NCBI RefSeq assembly: GCF_002101295.1
Contig: NZ_CP020778.1
Span: 716,001 to 780,000, forward strand
Reading direction: 5' to 3'
From: Candidatus Pelagibacter sp. RS40
GTDB taxonomy: Bacteria; Pseudomonadota; Alphaproteobacteria; Pelagibacterales; Pelagibacteraceae
Length of the DNA: 64,000 nt
Part shown: positions 16,757 to 24,036 of the stretch, piece after piece
Numbering within the stretch: position 1 is the first letter of the stretch
Layout of the letters: the number at the start of each line of letters is the position of its first letter
Notes under the pieces: generated by a model
What the model was told of the DNA's origin: nothing
What the model saw: only the letters and a program-made list of their open reading frames with translations
Databases searched by the model: none
Position numbers and translations under genes: made by a program

Positions 16757-18005
16757 TTGTAAGAAAAAAAATTATAAAAGAGAACTACTATCCTTTTTAG
16801 ATAAAAGAAGATCTGGAAAAGAGGTAGATACTTCAATTGTCCCGAAAATTATAAAAGATATTAGAAAAAATGGCAAAAAAGCTCTTTTAAAGTATGAGAA
16901 AAAATTTAGTAAAAATACAGAGATTGTACCTTCAAAGGATAAAGTAAACAAAGCAATAAGAGCATTAGACCCTAAGATTAAAAAAAGTATCGATTTAGCA
17001 TATAATAGAATTTTTAAGTTTCATTCACTACAAAAACCAAAAGACATTAAGTATATAGATAATTTAAAAAATAAACTTGAATATAAGCATGTGCCTTTAC
17101 AGTCAGTGGGAATTTATGTTCCAGCTAATTTACCATCTACATTACTAATGAATGCAGTGCCTGCAAAAATTTCAGGTGTTAAAAGAATTGTTTTAGCTAA
17201 CCCAAAACTTGATGGAAAACTTAACCCCGCTGTTCTTTATGCAGCTAAAAAAGTTGGAATTAAGGAAATTTATTCTATGGGTGGGGCACAAGCTATAGCA
17301 AGTTTAGCATATATCCAAAAAGTGAACAAAGTTGTTGGACCTGGAAATATATATGTTGCAAGAAGCAAACGTGAAGTTTTTGGTGATGTTGGGACAGAGG
17401 GAATGGTAGCTGGGCCTAGTGAAATTTGTGTATTAGCAGATGGAAAAACTGATCTAAATCAAGTTATAACATCTATGATTGGTCAAGCGGAGCATGATGT
17501 TAACTCACAATCTATTTTAATTACAAAAGATAAAAAATTAGTAAATAAATTTAATCTTGAAATTAAAGGCAGGATACAAAAAGTTCAGAGAAAGACTGTT
17601 GTTTTAAAAAGTTTGAAAAATAATGGATTAATCGTATTAGCTCAAACTGATAAGCAAATAATAGAGGCAATTAATGAAGTAGCTCCTGAACACTTAGAAA
17701 TTAACGTGCCTAATTATAAAAAGTATTTAAATCAAATTTATAATGCAGGAAGTATTATGATTGGAAAATATTCTCCAATGGCTGTTTCAGATTATAATGT
17801 TGGTACTAACCATGTTTTACCAACTTTAGGCTCTGCAAAGTTTTCATCTGGACTAAACTCAAGTGAGTTTTATAAAAAAATTAGCCATATAACTCTTACA
17901 AAAAAAGGTATTGAGAAATTAGGAGAATCCGCTACACATCTCGCTGAGTATGAAGATCTAGATAATCATGCTCAAAGTATTAGATCTAGAATGAAAGGTA
18001 AATAA
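16740..18005 (+). CDS. hisD: Histidinol dehydrogenase
   Basis: HisD oxidises histidinol to histidine in two NAD-dependent steps. The 421-residue protein has the conserved glycine-rich SMGGAQAIASLAY, VAGPSEICVLAD, the zinc-site region GQAEHDVNSQS, the catalytic histidine in APEHLEIN, and NHVLPT. Its start overlaps the DUF2948 gene by 17 bases, and infA begins immediately after its stop. The last biosynthetic step is thus separate from hisG and hisZ, which lie 3 kb downstream. Confidence 0.97.
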   Translation: MIKVISCKKKNYKRELLSFLDKRRSGKEVDTSIVPKIIKDIRKNGKKALLKYEKKFSKNTEIVPSKDKVNKAIRALDPKIKKSIDLAYNRIFKFHSLQKPKDIKYIDNLKNKLEYKHVPLQSVGIYVPANLPSTLLMNAVPAKISGVKRIVLANPKLDGKLNPAVLYAAKKVGIKEIYSMGGAQAIASLAYIQKVNKVVGPGNIYVARSKREVFGDVGTEGMVAGPSEICVLADGKTDLNQVITSMIGQAEHDVNSQSILITKDKKLVNKFNLEIKGRIQKVQRKTVVLKSLKNNGLIVLAQTDKQIIEAINEVAPEHLEINVPNYKKYLNQIYNAGSIMIGKYSPMAVSDYNVGTNHVLPTLGSAKFSSGLNSSEFYKKISHITLTKKGIEKLGESATHLAEYEDLDNHAQSIRSRMKGK

Positions 18006-18221
18006 TTGGGAAAACAAGATACGTTAGAATTTGAAGGCGTCGTAACTGACCTGCTTCCAAATGCAATGTTTAGAGTAAAGCTAGACAATGGGCACAACGT
18101 AACCGCTCATACTGCAGGTAAACTTAGAAAAAACCGTATCAGAGTTTTACAAGGTGACAGAGTTAAATTAGAAGTTAGTCCCTACGATTTATCTAAAGGT
18201 AGGATAATTTTTAGATCTTAA
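18006..18221 (+). CDS. infA: Translation initiation factor IF-1
   Basis: IF-1 binds the A site of the 30S subunit during initiation. The 71-residue OB-fold protein contains [30 protein letters not shown] and the tail [13 protein letters not shown]. The start is TTG at 18006, directly abutting the hisD stop with no intervening base. This is the only start that gives the proper N-terminus. A UUG start without a clear ribosome-binding site points to translational coupling with hisD. Confidence 0.97.
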   Translation: MGKQDTLEFEGVVTDLLPNAMFRVKLDNGHNVTAHTAGKLRKNRIRVLQGDRVKLEVSPYDLSKGRIIFRS

Positions 18222-18227
18222 AATGAT

Positions 18228-18303
18228 GGCTTCGTAGCTCAGGTGGTAGAGCAGAGCCCTGAAAAGGCTTGTGTCGCTGGTTCGAGTCCCGCCGAAGCCA
18301 CCA
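18228..18303 (+). tRNA. tRNA-Phe (GAA)
   Basis: The acceptor GGCTTCG pairs with CGAAGCC. The anticodon loop CTGAAAA gives GAA. Discriminator A and encoded CCA end the gene. It starts 6 bases after the infA stop, so it is likely cut out of the infA transcript. The trailer can pair back onto the 3' end: CCACCA at 18298-18303 with TGGTGG at 18309-18314. Confidence 0.96.
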
Positions 18304-18432
18304 CATCTTGGTGGTAAAATAAATAAATCCAGACCAAATATAATCTTGCTATATCTGGCAATTTCTTATACTCAGCGACTGCTAATTTAATTAGCGAGTA
18401 AATAAACTAATAAGAAAGAGTAAAATATAAGT
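18304..18432 (+). promoter_or_regulatory. Structured 5' leader of the cold-shock gene
   Basis: The 129 bases between tRNA-Phe and the csp ATG can form several hairpins. CCAGA at 18329-18333 pairs with TCTGG at 18354-18358, enclosing a second short stem TATA/TATA. A further stem pairs ACTGCTAAT at 18378-18386 with ATTAGC-G-AGT at 18390-18399 around a TTA loop. Long structured leaders are typical of cold-shock mRNAs. A purine-rich AAGAAAGAG at 18412-18420 may be the ribosome-binding site. The role is inferred. Confidence 0.5.
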
Positions 18433-18645
18433 ATGAGTACATTAAAAGGTAAAGTTAAGTGGTTCAACGGTAAGAAGGGCTACGGTTTTATAGAAAGAGA
18501 AGACGGTGAAAAGGATTGTTTCGTTCATGCGAGCGCAGTTCGTGAAGCAGGACTTCGTTTTTTGAATGAAAATGATGCAATAGAATTCGAAATTCAGGAC
18601 GGAGACAAAGGTCCAAGCGCAGTAAATTTAAAGAAAATTTCTTAA
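18433..18645 (+). CDS. Cold-shock domain protein
   Basis: This 70-residue OB-fold protein binds single-stranded RNA and DNA and acts as an RNA chaperone. RNP1 is KGYGFI at 15-20 and RNP2 is CFVHAS at 29-34, and the N-terminus [11 protein letters not shown] is typical of CspA. It is more GC-rich than its neighbours, which suits a highly expressed gene. It lies downstream of infA, itself cold-responsive in enterobacteria. A long hairpin follows the stop. Confidence 0.96.
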   Translation: MSTLKGKVKWFNGKKGYGFIEREDGEKDCFVHASAVREAGLRFLNENDAIEFEIQDGDKGPSAVNLKKIS

Positions 18646-18668
18646 AAATTTATTTCATTTAAAACATT

Positions 18669-18712
18669 TGTATAGGGATAAATTGCTAAATTAGCATTTT
18701 TATTCCTATACA
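18669..18712 (+). terminator. Long stem-loop after the cold-shock gene
   Basis: TGTATAGGGATAAA pairs with TTTATTCCTATACA with one G-U pair, and an inner TGCT/AGCA stem fills the loop. This gives a nearly continuous 44-base hairpin 23 bases after the csp stop. No uridine tract follows, so it may protect the 3' end or be a processing site rather than a classic Rho-independent terminator. Confidence 0.5.
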
Positions 18713-18722
18713 ATTCAGTATT

Positions 18723-18742
18723 GCATTTTAGATTTAAAATGC
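18723..18742 (+). repeat. Perfect inverted repeat over the mini-ORF start
   Basis: GCATTTTA at 18723-18730 and TAAAATGC at 18735-18742 form an 8-bp stem with a GATT loop. The 3' arm contains the ATG of the His-rich mini-ORF (18739-18741), so the stem would mask that start codon. Confidence 0.6.
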
Positions 18743-18831
18743 TAAACCACTCACCGATGATTAAAAAAACTGAAACATCTAGAATTACACACAGACATCA
18801 TTTCCATGCTGGCTGCACGCTAGCTATTTAA
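18739..18831 (+). CDS. Possible His-rich leader peptide
   Basis: A 30-codon frame starts at 18739 (or 24 codons from the inner ATG at 18757) and ends at TAA 18829-18831. Its second half reads ITHRHHFHAGCTLAI, with four His codons within six positions (18790-18807), or five in the whole frame. It lies 51 bases upstream of tRNA-His, hisS, hisZ and hisG. A GC-rich stem, GCTGGC/GCTAGC at 18808-18824, overlaps its end and is followed by an AT-rich stretch with a T run. This layout fits a histidine-sensing leader peptide, but no good ribosome-binding site is visible and a promoter may lie downstream of it. Confidence 0.4.
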   Translation: MLNHSPMIKKTETSRITHRHHFHAGCTLAI

Positions 18832-18863
18832 TTATTTATAAATTTAATTTTTTCCACAATTAG

Positions 18864-18869
18864 TATAAA
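18864..18869 (+). promoter_or_regulatory. Candidate -10 box for tRNA-His/hisS
   Basis: TATAAA stands 14 bases before the tRNA 5' end, which fits a -10 element with initiation a few bases upstream of the tRNA. No good -35 match is visible in the AT-rich sequence upstream. Confidence 0.4.
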
Positions 18870-18882
18870 ACAATAAAAAGGA

Positions 18883-18959
18883 GCACGGGTAGCTCAGTTG
18901 GTTAGAGCAGCGGTTTGTGGAACCGAAGGTCGACAGTTCGAATCTGTCCCCGTGTACCA
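18883..18959 (+). tRNA. tRNA-His (GTG)
   Basis: The anticodon loop TTGTGGA gives GTG. The acceptor GCACGGG pairs with CCCGTGT, so pair 1:72 is G-U. The discriminator is A73 and CCA is encoded. No templated G precedes position 1: the base before it is A, and it could not pair with A73. This is the alphaproteobacterial type of tRNA-His that lacks the G-1:C73 identity element and co-evolved with a divergent HisRS. The gene ends 4 bases before hisS. Confidence 0.95.
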
Positions 18960-18963
18960 AAAA

Positions 18964-20352
18964 ATGAATAAAGAAAAAAAACTTCAAGCCTCTTTACCTA
19001 AAGGTTTCAAAGATCGTTGGGGTGATGAACTAAATCTTAAGAATAAATTAGTAGATACTATAAAAGACGTATTTATTAATTATAGTTTCGAGCAATTAGA
19101 GACCCCAGAATTTGAAAAGAGCGAAAATATAGGTTCATTTCTAGCAGAAGACGAAACCAACCCAATGAGTGATGTTTTTTCATTTGTGAATGAAAAAGAG
19201 TCTTTAACATTAAGATATGATTTAAGTGCTCCTTTAGCTCGCTTTTGTGCAGAGAATTTTAGAGATTTAGTATTTCCTTATAAAAGGTTTGCTTATGGAA
19301 ATGTATTTAGACAAGAAAAGGCAGATAGCGCAAGGTTCCGTTCATTTGCTCAGTTAGATGCAGATATAATTGGAGATGTAAACCCATCACAGGCTGATGC
19401 AGAAATATGCAATATTATTAGCGAGTCATTTAAAAAAATTGGGCTTACTGATAAACAGTTCACTATCAATGTTTCAAATAAAAAAATTCTTCAGGGTTTA
19501 ATTAATGATCTTAAAATTGAAGAAAATAAACAATACAAAGTTCTAAAATCGATAGATAAATTAGATAGGTTAGGAATTAAAGGTGTAGAAGAATTGCTTA
19601 AAAAGGGAAGGGAAGATCAATCTGGTGCTTTCACTAAAGGTTGTGATCTATCAGATAATCAAGTTTTAGAAATAATAAATTTTCTTAATTTAAAAGAGAT
19701 AAAAGATTTAAAATTTAATCTTAAAAATGAATTATCAATTGAAGGAATTAATGAATTAGAGGAGTTATTTGAGGTATTATCTTTTGGAAACAATCAAGAT
19801 TCAATTAGTATTGATGTTACAAAAATTAGGGGTCTTAGCTATTATACAGGGTTCTTGGTTGAGACTAATCTAAACTTCAAGGTAACAAATGCGAAAGGTA
19901 AAGAAATAAATATTGGTAGCGTTGCAAGTGGTGGGCGTTATGACAACTTAATTGCAAGATTTAAAGGTGCTGATTACAAAGGGAGCGGAATGTCTATCGG
20001 CATAGACAGACTTTTATATGCTGTTAATCAATTAGGAAAAATTAAAGTAAATAAAACTAAACCAGTATTAGTATGTATTTTAGATAAAAAATTTATTCAA
20101 AAATATTATGAAATAGTAAATGAATTAAGAAATAACAATATTCCTGCAGAAATATATTTAGATCAAAACAAAAATCTTAAAAAACAACTTCAGTATGCCG
20201 ATAGAAAAAAATTAGATTTAGCAATTATTTGTGGTGAAAACGAGTTTAAAGATGAAAAGCTAACAATAAAAAAACTAAATTCTTCAAAAGAAAACGATCA
20301 ACTTTCAATAAGTAGAAATGAACTTATAAATGAAATCAAAAAACTTATCTGA
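18964..20352 (+). CDS. hisS: Histidine-tRNA ligase (alphaproteobacterial type)
   Basis: HisRS charges tRNA-His. The 462-residue protein begins MNKEKKLQASLPKGFKDRWG. It has motif 2 around FRQEKADSARFRSF, the histidine-specific regions RGLSYYTGF and SVASGGRYDN, motif 3 GMSIGIDRLL, and a C-terminal anticodon-binding domain. I choose the ATG at 18964. A frame extension to an ATG at 18898 would translate the inside of tRNA-His. Only four A residues separate the tRNA CCA from this ATG, so there is no room for a ribosome-binding site once the tRNA is cut out. hisZ overlaps its end by 23 bases. Confidence 0.96.
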   Translation: MNKEKKLQASLPKGFKDRWGDELNLKNKLVDTIKDVFINYSFEQLETPEFEKSENIGSFLAEDETNPMSDVFSFVNEKESLTLRYDLSAPLARFCAENFRDLVFPYKRFAYGNVFRQEKADSARFRSFAQLDADIIGDVNPSQADAEICNIISESFKKIGLTDKQFTINVSNKKILQGLINDLKIEENKQYKVLKSIDKLDRLGIKGVEELLKKGREDQSGAFTKGCDLSDNQVLEIINFLNLKEIKDLKFNLKNELSIEGINELEELFEVLSFGNNQDSISIDVTKIRGLSYYTGFLVETNLNFKVTNAKGKEINIGSVASGGRYDNLIARFKGADYKGSGMSIGIDRLLYAVNQLGKIKVNKTKPVLVCILDKKFIQKYYEIVNELRNNNIPAEIYLDQNKNLKKQLQYADRKKLDLAIICGENEFKDEKLTIKKLNSSKENDQLSISRNELINEIKKLI

Positions 20353-21382
20353 AAATATTCTTAAATCTGTAAGATCAAAAGGATTCAAATATATTGAATT
20401 AGACTCTGTTATTGAAACTAATCATATTGTGGAGAGATCAGGTGAAAGTTTTAGAAGATTTATATTCTCTTTTAATGATCAAAATGGAAATGAACTTTGT
20501 TTAAGACCTGACTTAACGATTGCATCCTGTTTAAAATATTTAAACGATAAAGCAAAAGGTACTAGAAAAGTATTTTACAATGGTCAAGCATTTAGGAAAA
20601 CTTTGAACAGAACAGATCCTATAATAAGAAATCAGATCGGATTTGAAATCATTGGTTCCAAAAAAGAAAAAGAAGATGATAAAAAAATTGTAGAAACTGC
20701 TATTAAATCTTTATCAAAATTTAACTATACTTCAGGAAGTCTCACTATCGGCAATGTAGAGATATTCAAACTTCTTTTGAATAAATTGGATATTCCAAAG
20801 AGATGGAGATTGAGACTTCAAAGACATTTTTGGAGAGAAAATTATTTTAATGAATTATTAAAACGTCTTGAAACGAATTCCGATGTTGATCCGACAATTG
20901 TTGAGATTGATAAAAAAAGATATCAACAAATGCTTAAACAAGATCAATTGAAAATGATTGCAGGAAGATCTGTTAATGAAATTTTAGAGAGGTTTAATAA
21001 TAAAATAAAAGATCCAAGAAGAGCCAAAAAAGGAAAAAATGTTGCAAAAATCATTAAAGATTTTCTCAAAATAAAATGTTCAATAGATCAAGCAGCAAAT
21101 AAATTAAATTATTTTTTTAAAAAAAATAAAATTAATTTACGAGTTGAGAATAACTATTTTCCAATAACTAAAAACAAAGTCTCAAAATTAAATATTAGAT
21201 ATTCAGCTTCATTTGGAAGGCAACTGGAATATTATACTGGCCTTGTATTTAAAATTGAAATTAAAAAAAAATCTAAAAATATAAATATTATCAATGGTGG
21301 TAGGTACGATAATTTAATTGGAGATCTTGGATCAAACAAAAAAATACCAGCGGTAGGAGCTGCAATAAATTTAAATGATTAA
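20330..21382 (+). CDS. hisZ: ATP phosphoribosyltransferase regulatory subunit
   Basis: HisZ is a HisRS paralogue that lacks charging activity and forms the hetero-octameric enzyme with short HisG, giving histidine feedback control. The 350 residues resemble a class II synthetase core, with LCLRPDLTIAS, FYNGQAFR, ASFGRQLEYYTGLVF and NGGRYDNLIGDLG. There is no anticodon-binding domain. It overlaps hisS by 23 bases and hisG by 8 bases. Synthetase and biosynthetic subunits are therefore translated together. Confidence 0.93.
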   Translation: MKSKNLSENILKSVRSKGFKYIELDSVIETNHIVERSGESFRRFIFSFNDQNGNELCLRPDLTIASCLKYLNDKAKGTRKVFYNGQAFRKTLNRTDPIIRNQIGFEIIGSKKEKEDDKKIVETAIKSLSKFNYTSGSLTIGNVEIFKLLLNKLDIPKRWRLRLQRHFWRENYFNELLKRLETNSDVDPTIVEIDKKRYQQMLKQDQLKMIAGRSVNEILERFNNKIKDPRRAKKGKNVAKIIKDFLKIKCSIDQAANKLNYFFKKNKINLRVENNYFPITKNKVSKLNIRYSASFGRQLEYYTGLVFKIEIKKKSKNINIINGGRYDNLIGDLGSNKKIPAVGAAINLND

Positions 21383-22052
21383 TATTGGAATACCAAGCAA
21401 GGGAAGATTAAGAAAAGATGTTTTAAAAGTTTTTTCAAAAAAAAAATTAAAACTTTTATCTGAGCGAGGAGAGAGAGATTTATTTGGTTATATTAAAGGA
21501 TTTAAAAATATTAATGTTACTTACCTACATGCAAGAGAAATTGTAGAAAGATTAGGAGATGGATCTCTAGATATTGGTTTCTCAGGCTATGATTTACTGA
21601 AAGAAAGTGAAATTAATATTCAAAAACAAATCTTAGTTAAAAAAAAATATAATTTTGGCAATGCAACATTAGTAATAGCTATTCCTGATGATTGGATTGA
21701 TGTTCAGACATTAGCTGATTTAGAAGAAATAGCTTTTGAGTTCAAAGATAAAAAGAAAAGTAGATTAAGAGTTGCAACTAAATATCCTAACTTAACCAGG
21801 GAATTTCTATTTCAAAGAGGTGTAACTCAATTTAAGTTAGTTAAAAGTCTTGGTGCAACAGAAATTTATCCATTTACAGGATCTTCTGAAATCATAACAG
21901 ACATAACTTCAACTGGAGAAACTTTAAGGGCTAATAATCTTAGAATTCTTAAAGATGGTGAAATTTTAAAATCTCAAGCTTGTTTAATGATATCTAAAAA
22001 AAGTGTGAAAATTAAGGGAATTAAAAAAGTTATTAATTTGATTTCAAAATAA
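21375..22052 (+). CDS. hisG: ATP phosphoribosyltransferase, short form
   Basis: HisG joins ATP and PRPP in the first step of histidine synthesis. At 225 residues this is the short form, which needs HisZ and lacks the C-terminal regulatory domain. Conserved parts are NIGIPSKGRL at the start, DIGFSGYDLL and RVATKYPNLTREF, with the PRPP-binding loop in TGSSEIITDITSTGET. It ends the tRNA-His-hisS-hisZ-hisG unit; rmuC follows after 38 bases. Confidence 0.95.
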   Translation: MINIGIPSKGRLRKDVLKVFSKKKLKLLSERGERDLFGYIKGFKNINVTYLHAREIVERLGDGSLDIGFSGYDLLKESEINIQKQILVKKKYNFGNATLVIAIPDDWIDVQTLADLEEIAFEFKDKKKSRLRVATKYPNLTREFLFQRGVTQFKLVKSLGATEIYPFTGSSEIITDITSTGETLRANNLRILKDGEILKSQACLMISKKSVKIKGIKKVINLISK

Positions 22053-22090
22053 AAAACTTTAGTCTTATTATTAATAACTACTTACGAATC

Positions 22091-23185
22091 ATGGATGTAA
22101 TTTTATTAATTATTCTAGTTTTAATATTTGGTGTTGCTTTAGCAATACTGTTCATAATTTTGAAATCTAACCAAAAAAAAGATGAAAAAAAGGAAGCAGA
22201 GGAAATTGCAAATCTAAAATCAGAAATTTCAAGTTTAAAAGATACGCTTAATTCTACTATTAATAGCTCACTTGGTGCAATGTCGACTTCATTTAATAAC
22301 CTGTCAACTGGTGTTACAAAAGACATGACCGAAGCACTAACAAAAGTGGATGAAAAAGTTGGAAATTTTAATCAGCAAGTACAATTATTAAATCAAAGCC
22401 AAGAAGGAATAACTAAAATCTTAGCAGGTGTGAAGAAATATGGAGTTTTGGCAGAATTTAGTTTGGATGCTTTGATAAAAGATTTATTGCCAGCCTCACA
22501 ATTTATGACAAATGTGAAGATGAAGGAGAGTACCAGCGAGAATGTTGAATTTGCAATTAAACTTCAAGGAGATGTTTTGGTTCCAGTAGATTCCCATTTT
22601 CCAGTTGAAAAATATAAAGCAATTACAGATGGTTATGATGCAGATGATAAAAAAGCAGTCGCAGATGCTAAAACAAAACTAGCATCCGCATTTAAAGCAA
22701 AAGCAAAAAGTGTGAATGAAAAATATATTGTTCCACCGAAAACAACAGATTTTGCAATTGTATATGCTCCTACCGAAAGTTTGTATAAAGAGTTAACTGA
22801 ATATCAAGATCCAAGTACTAAAGAGTTATTAACTCAAGAACTAATGAAAAAATATAAAGTTGTAATTTGTGGACCAAATACACTCTCAGCATATCTTCAA
22901 TCTCTACATATGGGTTTTCAATCTCTAAAAGTCCAAAAGGGTGCAACTGAAATTTATAATCATTTAAAAACAATAAGTACAAGATTTGCTAAACATTTTG
23001 ATAATATAATCTCACTTAGAAAAAAATTAGAAGAAGCAATGACTGTAGTTGATAAATTTGGAACGGATGCAAGATCAATTACAAGAACACTAGAAAACAT
23101 TAAAGATCCTGAACAAATAGAAAAAGCTATAAAAACTGAAAATGTTGAAAGACTAGAGAACCATCCAAAACAACTCAAAAATTAG
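22091..23185 (+). CDS. rmuC: DNA recombination protein RmuC
   Basis: RmuC proteins are membrane-anchored and carry a PD-(D/E)XK-like nuclease domain that limits inversions at short inverted repeats. The 364-residue product has an N-terminal transmembrane helix (about 3-25), a coiled coil (about 28-110) and the conserved core with LPASQFMTNVKM, VPVDSHFPVEKY and VVICGPNTLSAYLQSLHMGF. It leads a group of three DNA-processing genes. Confidence 0.93.
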   Translation: MDVILLIILVLIFGVALAILFIILKSNQKKDEKKEAEEIANLKSEISSLKDTLNSTINSSLGAMSTSFNNLSTGVTKDMTEALTKVDEKVGNFNQQVQLLNQSQEGITKILAGVKKYGVLAEFSLDALIKDLLPASQFMTNVKMKESTSENVEFAIKLQGDVLVPVDSHFPVEKYKAITDGYDADDKKAVADAKTKLASAFKAKAKSVNEKYIVPPKTTDFAIVYAPTESLYKELTEYQDPSTKELLTQELMKKYKVVICGPNTLSAYLQSLHMGFQSLKVQKGATEIYNHLKTISTRFAKHFDNIISLRKKLEEAMTVVDKFGTDARSITRTLENIKDPEQIEKAIKTENVERLENHPKQLKN

Positions 23186-23222
23186 TTTCATTTTTAGTTT
23201 AAATCCAAATATAAGAAATTTA

Positions 23223-23909
23223 ATGGAGTGGAATAATAAATATACTTACCCAAAGTCATCAAGATCAATAGAGAATGGATATAGAAAATATTTATTTGGA
23301 GATGAAAAATTACCAAGTGTAACAACTATTTTAAGTGCTACCAAATCTGAGGAAGAAAAAGCGGCTCTTGCAAATTGGAAAGAAAGAGTTGGTCACAAAG
23401 AAGCTAATAGAATAAAAACCGAAGCTTCAACCAGAGGCACATCAATGCATTCATACATTGAAGATTTTTTAAGAGGAAGAATTAACGAAAGTTTTTTTGA
23501 AACGAATGAGCAATATAAAAATATGGCAAAAGAAATAATTGAAAAAGGAATTAAAGGAAGATTACATGAAATTTATGGTATGGAGGAAACACTTTATTAC
23601 CCTGAACAATATGCAGGTACAGCTGACCTAATTGGTTTTTATGAAGGAAAAGATGTTGTTGTAGATTTTAAACAAGCAAATAAACCAAAAAAAGTTGATT
23701 ATATTCAAGATTATTTTTTACAACTTGGAGCATACACTTTAGCTCATGATGTAGTACATCAAACAAAAATGAAAGCAGGAATAATACTTCTATGTACTAA
23801 AGACAATTTATTTCAAGAATTTAAAATTGAAGGGGCCGAATTAGAAATGTATCAAAATTTATTTATGGGAAGGGTTAAAAAATTTTACGAGATGAATAAT
23901 ATATCTTGA
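23223..23909 (+). CDS. MGME1-like PD-(D/E)XK single-strand exonuclease
   Basis: The 228-residue protein has a PD-(D/E)XK nuclease core: E121 in the helix before the sheet, D135 in AGTADLIG, and D148-x-K150 in VVVDFKQANKPKK, followed by Q167 in LQLGAY. The early LPSVTTILSAT and RGTSMHSYIE match the layout of human mitochondrial exonuclease MGME1 and related phage and bacterial proteins, rather than RecB or Cas4. It probably trims single-stranded DNA ends or flaps. It lies between rmuC (37 bases upstream) and sbcB. The exact substrate is inferred. Confidence 0.8.
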   Translation: MEWNNKYTYPKSSRSIENGYRKYLFGDEKLPSVTTILSATKSEEEKAALANWKERVGHKEANRIKTEASTRGTSMHSYIEDFLRGRINESFFETNEQYKNMAKEIIEKGIKGRLHEIYGMEETLYYPEQYAGTADLIGFYEGKDVVVDFKQANKPKKVDYIQDYFLQLGAYTLAHDVVHQTKMKAGIILLCTKDNLFQEFKIEGAELEMYQNLFMGRVKKFYEMNNIS

Positions 23910-24036
23910 CTTTAATTTTCCAATTCATAAAAGAGATATTACTAACTAGAAGCTACTTGTTTAGATGCAAAAGGTTTAGTTCAAACAAAAACTTTCCAAA
24001 TACCCATCAAAACTTAGCTAATTTAAGGATCAAATT

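Noticed and set aside
18898..18963. 22-codon N-terminal extension of hisS from an ATG inside tRNA-His
   Set aside because: The extension would be translated tRNA sequence. The family N-terminus fits the ATG at 18964.
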